Shown: positions 56,765 to 64,000 of the stretch, piece after piece
Position numbering within the stretch: the first letter of the stretch is position 1
Layout: each line of letters begins with the position of its first letter
NCBI RefSeq assembly: GCF_029784135.1
Contig: NC_073745.1
Location: 159,043,335-159,107,334 of the forward strand
Direction of reading: 5' to 3'
From: Toxorhynchites rutilus septentrionalis
Taxonomy: Eukaryota > Arthropoda > Insecta > Diptera > Culicidae
DNA: 64,000 bases
Program-made: the position numbers and the translations under genes
The notes under the pieces: model-generated
What the model was told of the DNA's origin: nothing
The model's database searches: none
Seen by the model: only the letters and a program-made list of their open reading frames with translations

Positions 56765-58681
56765 ATGACTCAAAGGATGAAGCTCAACATATTCCTAAAC
56801 ATAGTATTTCTTCTCCTGACCAAATCGCTTGGAGAAAACACAACAACGATAACCGCCTCGACTGCACAGAGTTTGCCTGAAGTCACCACAACATCTACAA
56901 CACAACAATTACCAACGACGACTCACCCGCAGCAGCAGCAAATTATCACCTCGACGACATCTCCTTTCAACTACACCCAAGATATACAAGCCTCTTCAAT
57001 CGGAACTTCATCGACATCGACAGTGGCCCCAATTGTGGGTTCTACGCCACTGTCATCGATTCCCTCGTACATATCGAACACATTGAGTATATCACAAATG
57101 CCAACTTTTCCATCGTCGCCAATGACGACAAAACAGGATTCAATAGAACCGCTTCCTGTAGAAGTCGAAATCGGTCCAGGTGGGCCTGACCAGAAAGAAA
57201 GCCTTGGTATCCAAAAAGCAATTGACTGGTTACGAGAGAAACGACTGCCAGACTACAGTTGGGGCAATGATACGCACATGGTGATACTAGCTAAAGAGTT
57301 ATCAGGAGCTCGTGACCCGACAGAAAATGATAATCACCTCCAAGAAATATCGGATTTGGAAGACATGCTGTCAGTAAAACAAATGGAAATTGAAGTGCTA
57401 ACGATGGTGGACCGGCATCACTCGATGCCGAAGCCTGTTAACACAGATCGTATCGCTAAATATATTCTAGCCATGGGGGCCCTTTGTAAAGACTCTCGTC
57501 ATTTCTATGGTCATGATTTGGTGGCCATATTGGAGCATCACGAGCACGACCAAGGACAGGAATATGAATTTGCGCTAACCGCCCTGGCTGTCTGTAGTTC
57601 GGCAACTCATGTGCGGAAAAGGCAAATTCGGCGACTGCTAGACATTGCTAGCGGAGAGGTTAATAACGTGGGTTAGTAAGATTATTACTCGTATCCTCTT
57701 TAAAAAATATATTGAATATTTACATCCACGCAGATACAATAGCCATGGTTTTGTTGGCACTGAGATGTATCGTTACCGATCATCGACACCGACATCTACA
57801 ACATTTCGTACGCAGACCTGCACGGGGTTTGGCTACTCTACAAGGACCCCAAGGAAGTTTCGGCTCATTACGGAGTACCGCTCTAGCAATGCAAGCCCTA
57901 CAGGATCTTGAGCCGGATCCAGCCGGTAAGTGGGATCGAACTGCAGCTTCCGAGTGGCTTCTATCGAAGCAACAGCCCGATGGTGGTTGGACCGAAGAAC
58001 CAGTACAAGACGGTCAAGTAAGTTCAGACACATATTCATATAATAATATTGACATTCACCTATCATTTTTTTATAAAAGGAACCAACATTTGGTGTAGGA
58101 TTAACTGCAGATATAATTCTTGCCATAGGATGGAAAGGATTGGGAGCAGTACGTGCGTTGCAATGTGATCACGTGATACGAGAATCGAATGACAATGCTT
58201 ATGAAAACGGCGAACCAAAACTGGCAGCACCGGTTGGTTTAATATCATCCGTTGAAGAAGCTGAACCGCGGAATGTAACTTACACTTACACATTATGGGT
58301 CGGAACGAATGAGACAGAAGAATATTCGCTGGATTTAACCTCACCGAAGAATACTACCTTTTTCCGAGCGATGAAACAAGCGGCTGAGATAGACTCGAGG
58401 TACTTAAGAAACAGATTAATTTTAACTTTATGTGACAGCCATATTGAATCCTCACTCAAGGTTCTCGTTCGAAGCACGTGAATGGCCCAACGGACACTAT
58501 GTGCACACTCTCGCGGGCATGAAAGAAGAGCCTAAAAGGTAAGGACTATCGGTTAGCAGATTCAGTCGTTTTCTTTTATTAACCGTTTGTGATAATAGCT
58601 ACCACTACTGGCTGCTATACCGATTACCAGAAAAGCCTGATACGAAGAATCCCCCCGGTAATCAATTGATAGCACCTCTAG
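56765..58681 (+). CDS. Transcobalamin/intrinsic-factor-like secreted protein (3'-incomplete)
   Basis: Five exons: 56765-57671, 57734-58017, 58080-58399, 58461-58538 and 58599-58681; GT-AG introns of 62, 62, 61 and 60 nt keep the frame. About 557 residues are visible. MTQRMKLNIFLNIVFLLLTK SLG looks like a signal peptide. Residues ~24-130 are Thr/Ser-rich with a QQQQ run, probably an O-glycosylated linker. An alpha-alpha toroid region follows (GIQKAIDWLREKRLPDYSWG, MVLLALRC, GSFGSLRSTALAMQALQDLE, SKQQPDGGWTEEP). Next is a DUF4430-type beta domain (NVTYTYTLWVGTNETEEYSL, FSFEAREWPNGHYVHTLAGM, YHYWLLYRLPEKPDTKNPPG, NQLIAPLG). This is the layout of cobalamin-binding transcobalamin/intrinsic factor and of insect CG3556-like proteins. 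The start follows a splice acceptor. The last exon (usually ending ..DG..xFxY) was not found before 64000, so the gene continues past the transposons or is truncated. Cobalamin binding in insects is not established. Confidence 0.85.
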
Positions 58682-59201
58682 GTGAGTATTTTCAGCAGAA
58701 AAACTAATAAATGTTCACGGCGAGGCAGTTTTCACTCGTAGTCCATTGTAGCACTCCAGCCCCTCGTGTGCTCCGGAGAGTATTACATTTTCATTTTTCG
58801 TTAATCGATCCAAAGTAGGGTTGTTGTTTTTCCTAATGAATGCGAATGAAATCAAGATGTAACACAAGTAAGGCACTCAACATAAGCGAATTTCAATCGA
58901 ATTCAATGGCAGACTGTAGCAGATTGCTAGCATAATTGCTAAATAAAACAAAGAAATATTGTCAACACAAAGTGAAATTAGCCACGCTGCTCACATTAGC
59001 GATTTTGAATGATGAATCTAATCAGATTTTCGTTTGACAATGGTTATTGCTTCCCAACAATTTCATCTCATTTTTTGTAGAGAACATAATTTTATTTGTT
59101 TTGAGTAGCACAGAGATCGCCTACATTTGTATTACATAATAATTGAAAATTATTGTAACACTTTTTCGGCAGAAGCCGTAGACTTAGAGTATGATGGTCA
59201 T
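58682..59201. other. Start of a large intron or 3' flank
   Basis: Begins with donor GTGAGT after exon 5. No acceptor plus coding sequence for the expected last exon was recognised. Otherwise AT-rich without features. Confidence 0.4.
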
Positions 59202-59877
59202 ACACTGCTCAATTTTTCTGAGTTTCCAGAGATATGTAAGAAGTCGGTTGAATTGAAGTATATAGTGTAGGATATAATAACTATCTTGATTTATAAGATG
59301 GTCCATTTGAACTTTAGTGCTGTGTTCAAACGCGAAACAAAACAAAACAAAAAACTAAAATTCCAGTGTTTCATTACTATAAAACCAGATGGAAAAACTC
59401 TCACTCTTTTACAAAATTAAGCTCAATTTTACATGAATTACAATAAGTTTCTAATACGTAGGTCATCTTCAGTTCTCAATCAATTCAAATAACCCATTCG
59501 GGGTGGTTTCGACCAAGCTGTGCCATATTGTAGTGTGTATTTCGTTCTACGCAGAGGATACTGCTCGTTTTAGCAGTCTTCAAATCACTTATATTGCTTG
59601 TAAGCTGCATCCACTATTCGTACGATCACTCCTCATAAGTTCTTGACAGGGTTTTGATTTGGTAAGCAAGCTGACCAGTCCAGAATCTGAAGCTAGTATT
59701 CATTTAACCATGCCTTGACCTTTCGGAATTTATGAATTGATGCCAAATTACCCAATTATCACATTGTTTTTGATGCAAAAAAAAAGCAGCAAATGATTCT
59801 AAAGTACTTCGTTGTACTTGTGAGATTGACGTTAATTTTGTAAAAGAGTGAAAGTTTTCCCATCTGGTTCTATTCTA
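59202..59877 (-). mobile_element. Tc1-like element, copy 2
   Basis: Collinear with the copy at 45581-46455: left arm TTTCTGAGTTTCCAGAGATA, inner CAGTGTTTCATTACTATA.AA, centre CATTCGGGGTGGTT..GACCA and ACGCAGAGGATACTGCTCGT. Only the inner part of the right arm (TTCCCATCTGGTTCTAT) remains. The transposase relic is on the minus strand, more damaged than in copy 1. Confidence 0.78.
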
Positions 59878-59980
59878 AAAAAAAGACATTCAATTATGGA
59901 GCAAAATTCTTTCATCCAGTTGGTATGGTTCATGAGTGTAATAAAATAGAAATACAGAGACCAAATCAGAAGAACCTATT

Positions 59981-61790
59981 TTGACCTATGACCTAAAGTC
60001 ATTCTGGTCCTGTGGTCGAACCCGACACTTTCGGGTCTTTCGAATCTCCCATACAGGCAAGTTCGTCAACTTTACTAGTTCTCCATCGCCTGATAGTTCC
60101 ATGACTTTCAGAGTCCCTCAGCAAAACTGCAGTAATTTTTCCGACACTGATCCCACTGCCCGCCGCCTCAAGGAAGATTTCGAGCGAACGCCAGTGGACG
60201 ATCTCTTGATGTACTACCAGAACGTCCGTGACCTGAGGACGGAGATAGACGACGCGATTTTGACAGCTGTTGATTCCAACTACGATGTTATAGTTCTCAC
60301 CGAAACCTGGCTCGATGAGCGAATTAATTCATCACAATTGTTTGACAGTGTGTATACTGTATTTCGTAATGACCGTAATCATTTGAATAGTTCCAAATCA
60401 CGAGGAGGTGAAGTCTTGATTGCAGTTTCAAACCGTCTTAGTTGCTGTCGCGACCCTACTCCGGTTTGTTCATCTCTCGAGCAAAAAGGTGTCAAAATTA
60501 CGACACCTCACAGATCATTAAGTGTTGGAGAAATATACCTTCCTCCAGACAGGAAATTTGATTCCATCAGCATCAACAGTCAATCAGTTCGATTGGTAGT
60601 GTACTGTCACGACTAGAACAGAATGGCTGGACTCTAGTTCTTGGCGATTACAATCAGTCTGGGTTGACTTGGAACGTCACTGCAAATGATCATCCCACCA
60701 TTGATGTCCTACATTCGAACATTCCGGCTTCCTGTTGTACACTCTTGGGCGGTTTCAGTCTGCATAACCTAACGCAAATCAACAAGATTATGAACATTAA
60801 CTCTCGGTTCCTTGATTTTGTGCTAGTGAATGAAGCTGCAATCCCGGAATGTTCTGTAATTGAAGCTTCTGAACCCTTGATCGGCATCGACAATCACCAC
60901 CCCTCATTGGAAATCCCTATTAATTTATCGATGCCCGTTCGCTTTGACAATACAGCTAATGTGCGTGAACTCGACTTTCGAAGAACTGACTTCGTTGTAT
61001 TGCGTCAGTTATTTGACCAGACTTTACAATAAATGAAGCCGTTAACTATTTCGAGGAGATCGTGGGTCGAGCTATATCTGATTTTGTACCGTTGAGCAGA
61101 CCTGCTCCGAAGCCTGCTTGGTCCAATGCTCGACTACGTCATCTGAAACAACTGAGATCAAAGGCTCTCGCACTCGCAATTCAATCATCAAACGTTTGCT
61201 CTCAGTTGCCAGCAAGGAATATCGAACGTACAACCGTTTACTTTACAAAAGGTATACTAGGCGTCTACAGGATAATCTACGACGCAATCCAAAGCAGTTC
61301 TGGTCGTTTATGAGGACAAAAAGGAAGAAGAATGGGCTGTCTGTGGAGATTCACTTGGGTAATAGAACTGCCTGCACCTCACTTGAAAAGTGTAAATTAC
61401 TGTGTGAGCACTTCAAAAGTGTCTTCAACGATTACTCCGCCTCGTCAACCTAAATTGATCATGCGACACGCCTAGATATATTTTCGATTCTGATATTATC
61501 ACGATCTCATCAGCCAGTGTCGATTCTGCCCTTAAAAAAACTGAAATTCTCCAACGCTGCTGGTCCCGACGGAATTCCCTCCTGTGTTCTGAAGAATTGC
61601 TCCCTTGAGCTTATAACTCCGCTGTCGAAACTGTTCAATATTTCGTTGCAGCAGGGTGTGTTTCCAACACGTTGGAAATAATCATTTATGTTTCCGGTTT
61701 TTAAGAAAGGAGACAAACAGAACGTCGAAAATTATCGAGGGATATCTTCGCATGCTCTAAAATATTTGAGATTATAATTAACGACGCATT
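59981..61790 (+). pseudogene. CR1-clade ORF2, endonuclease to early RT
   Basis: Plus strand. Endonuclease: LMYYQNVRDLRTEIDDAIL, YDVIVLTETWLDERINSSQL, SKSRGGEVLIAVSNRLSCC, GEIYLPPDRK. After a frameshift near 60600 it reads LVLGDYNQSGLTWN, then FLDFVLVNEAA.. and GIDNHHPSLEI. A connector follows (61062-61453: NRLLYKRYTRRLQDNLRRNP, KQFWSFMRTKRKKNGLSVEI). Early RT is decayed: NAAGPDGIPSCVL across frames and KKGDKQNVENYRGISS near 61720. It breaks off at about 61790. At least four frame changes and stops. Its 3' half probably resumes at 63118. Confidence 0.83.
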
Positions 61791-62792
61791 ATTTTGTAGC
61801 AGCATTTTGTATTTTGTAGCAGCTAGAGGCCTGACAGGCAGGCCTAAATTGTATCCTTTTATAAGGATCGGGGCACTCCCGTAGGGTACTCCGAGAAAAC
61901 CATCAAACGACCAAAAATCACCCAAAAAGCACAGAATACCACTACAGGATTTTCTCATCACCGGAAGTATTCAGCAAACAAATCACCAGACTGGCTCAAC
62001 CATCTGGGAAGCAAAGGCTCCAAAACAACAACGAAATCCAAATATTAATCTCGAAACACGGATAACGTTAAACCTTAATGAAACATAAAATGAACGATGA
62101 CAGCATCACATATGACTTTTACTCATAACTTAACAATGACGACGGTCTGGGTGGACTACTGATTTTCAATTTCTACATTTTTTTGTACATTTAACTTTGC
62201 TTAAATCTAAGGGACATCACATGTACATTTTGCTTCGACCAACTATCCCTAGATACAGCCTTCTCATCTCCCTCCCCAAACTCAAGGCCACGAATGTAAG
62301 CGCTGCGCGAACAGACACTCATTGGCCGAACAACTTTGGCGATTGAGCTTTCGCCCTGCTCCAGGGAGGTGGGATGGGAAATCTAAGCTTTTAAGTATAC
62401 TTTCTGGAGTATCTTTTAGTTTACTTTCGGTTGTGACTTAGTGGAGGTACACTGTAAATGGTTCAGTGTGAGTTTTTGAATTTAAATATTTGAATCTGTT
62501 TGAATATTTGATATTTGAATAATTACTAACTATCCTAACCAATAAATAAATAAATAAATAATTATAAATACACAGAAATATTGTAAATAAATAAATTTAG
62601 AAATAAATAAACAACACTCAATAAATATGCACACCAATAATAAATAAGTAAATAAATAATCTGAAAACATCACATGACGATAACAGTTGTGCCAACTGTT
62701 ACAATTTTCTTGATGCAAACATCATATTTCTGCTGATCCACACGGCTTCCATCCAAAGTGATCAGTCTCAACCAATCTTGTTCCTTTCGTTT
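61791..62792. other. Unassigned insertion between CR1 halves; (AATA)n tract
   Basis: One kilobase with no coding sequence that I recognise. 61770-61825 has a short tandem duplication of TTTTGTAGCAGC. 62536-62665 is low-complexity AATAAATA-type sequence. 62465-62525 has a TTTGAATATT-like run similar to the linker in the CR1 copies at 54150 and 55375. Confidence 0.5.
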
Positions 62793-63030
62793 CGCTTTAT
62801 AAGTGAAAGAATAGCTGATTTTTAGTCGGAATGAACACGTTTTCAAAATTAAAATTATGAATGAAAATTAGCTTTTCTATATCAAACTAGTATTCTATTT
62901 AAATGAAAAACATTTTTGTTTGCAGGTGGTGAAAAAGTCTCATACGAAAATTGTTTATGAAGACAACCTTATATTATGATGAAAAAATTCAGCAACAATG
63001 TTGGAATTGTTTAGCCATATGGTCGACTAA
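62793..63030 (+). repeat. Dispersed repeat R, copy 2
   Basis: Plus-strand partner of 6976-7212; the homologous block runs from about GAATAGCTGATTTTTAGTCG to GTTTAGCCATATGGTCGA. It lies between two parts of a CR1 ORF2. Confidence 0.75.
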
Positions 63031-63117
63031 ATGGAAACACACATATTTAAAATGAAGTGTCAAAGCACAATTGTCGCAACGAGACGCATAGCGCGGCATT
63101 CTGGTCCCACCTTTACT

Positions 63118-64000
63118 CGTTGATTCAAGTCTTACCTTACCAACCGAAATATATTCGTACGAATTGGATCTGATATTTCGGAGAATTTCACCAACAGCTC
63201 TGAAGTACCTCAAAGCAGCAACCTTGGACCCTTGCTTTTCTCTATATTCATGAATGAGATCGGATTGATCCTTCCAATTGGTAGTCGTCCGTTCTACGCG
63301 AATGATGTTAAAATGTCTATGACAGTTCGAAACTAAGCAGATTGCTTGCTACTACAGCACCTGATAAACACCTTTGTAGAGTGGTGCTCAAGAAATTTTC
63401 TGAGTGTACAAAAATGCTGTGTCATAACATTTCACCGAAAACTGAAGCCAATAACGTTTGCATACACGATCGACTTTCAACCTTTGCTACGTGTTGAAAA
63501 AATAATTGATCTCGGTATTATGCTTGATTCTGCCCTAATGTTTAAGCCGCATTACTCGGACATAATAAATAGGGCTAACAAGCAACTCGGATTCATTTTT
63601 AAAATCTCCGGCGAGTTTCGCGATTCTACCTGTTTGAAAGCATTGTTCTGCACGCTTGTTCGATCGATTCTGGAATTCGACGTGGTGGTTTGGTGCCCTT
63701 ATCATACAGTGTGGATTGCAAGGATTGAAGCCGTTCAAAGGAAATTCGTCCGTTATGCCTTACGTAACCTTCCATGGAATGACTCAAACAATCTACCACC
63801 ATACGAGGCTCGTTTTCAGCTGCTAGGACTGGAAACACTCGGTTCTAGAAGAAAGGTTAGCCAGGCAATGTTTACAGCTAAAGTGTTACTAGACGAAATT
63901 GAGAGTCCTGGTGTTCTTACGGAGCTAAATATTTATGCACCTGAGAGAGTACTTCGCTCAAGAAGTTTTCTTCATCTTGGATCCCGTTTCGCAAACTACA
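63118..64000 (+). pseudogene. CR1-clade ORF2, RT core to C-terminus (runs off the window)
   Basis: One frame is open from about 63118 to the window edge apart from a single TAA at 63333-63335. It reads FKSYLTNRNIFVRIGSDIS, SSEVPQSSNLGPLLFSIFMN, PFYANDVKMSM (catalytic YADD reads YAND) and VQKCCVITFHRKLKPITFAY. It continues with DLGIMLDSALMFKPHYSDII, NRANKQLGFIFKISGEF, LKALFCTLVRSILEFDVVVW, AVQRKFVRYALRNLPWNDSN and LPPYEARFQLLGLETLGSRR. The catalytic change rules out activity even though the rest is well preserved. It probably belongs to the CR1 copy starting at 59981. Confidence 0.88.

Overview
The window reads as a heavily transposon-loaded stretch of nuclear DNA from a culicine mosquito, most likely Aedes. 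The pointers are a DD37E mariner-type transposase, tRNA-headed SINEs ending in an AAG triplet run, several mosquito-type non-LTR clades (Jockey, R1-like, RTE-like, CR1, an I-superclade element with RNase H), a P-superfamily transposase remnant, and a host gene with 60-62 nt introns. The species cannot be fixed from the sequence alone. I found no rRNA, functional tRNA, CRISPR array or viral insertion.

Layout. 0.1-3.8 kb: a TA-flanked inverted-repeat element, a gutted Jockey-clade copy and a TTA-flanked foldback element. 4.2-6.4 kb: the 3' end of an I-superclade element with an R1-like insertion (12-bp target duplication) and an R1-like reverse transcriptase fragment. 7.5-11.7 kb: a nearly full-length Jockey-clade element on the minus strand with 14-bp target duplications. 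12.5-14.7 kb: R1-like and RTE-like remnants. 17.8-18.4 kb: two opposed mariner fragments. 20.2-24.9 kb: one mariner split by two copies (A and B) of an unusual chimeric element. 26-33.7 kb: a TAA-flanked MITE, a SINE, CR1 and other reverse transcriptase pieces, a mariner remnant and a broken P-type transposase gene with recognisable introns and a THAP domain. 36-39.4 kb: an internally deleted transposon, long (AT)n tracts and a nearly intact DD34D mariner. 40-45.5 kb: an almost complete I-superclade element. 45.6-53 kb: a Tc1-like remnant and a DD37E mariner split by chimeric copy C (which itself carries a SINE), then a piggyBac-like fragment and a minus-strand SINE. 53.5-56.4 kb: a 686-bp inverted duplication built on CR1 sequence. 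56.8-58.7 kb: the one host gene I can support, a transcobalamin/intrinsic-factor-like secreted protein, incomplete at its 3' end. 59.2-64 kb: a second Tc1-like copy and a CR1 element that runs off the window.

The most unusual system is the A/B/C family. These three 1.5-2.0 kb elements share ends containing a GACGTAG..CTACGTC palindrome. Each carries the 5' end and the first ~120 codons of a Jockey-type ORF1 with its own start codon, and all three sit in T-runs inside mariner elements. A solo end (19.8 kb) and the foldback element at 3.2 kb belong to the same sequence group. The second most notable structure is the palindrome at 53.5-56.0 kb, which lies beside a 64-bp inverted copy of the host gene's intron 1/exon 2 boundary.

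Almost all coding capacity belongs to mobile elements, and most copies carry stops, frameshifts or deletions. The nesting order is legible: mariners predate chimeric elements, which predate SINEs; and an I-superclade 3' end predates the R1-like insertion in it.
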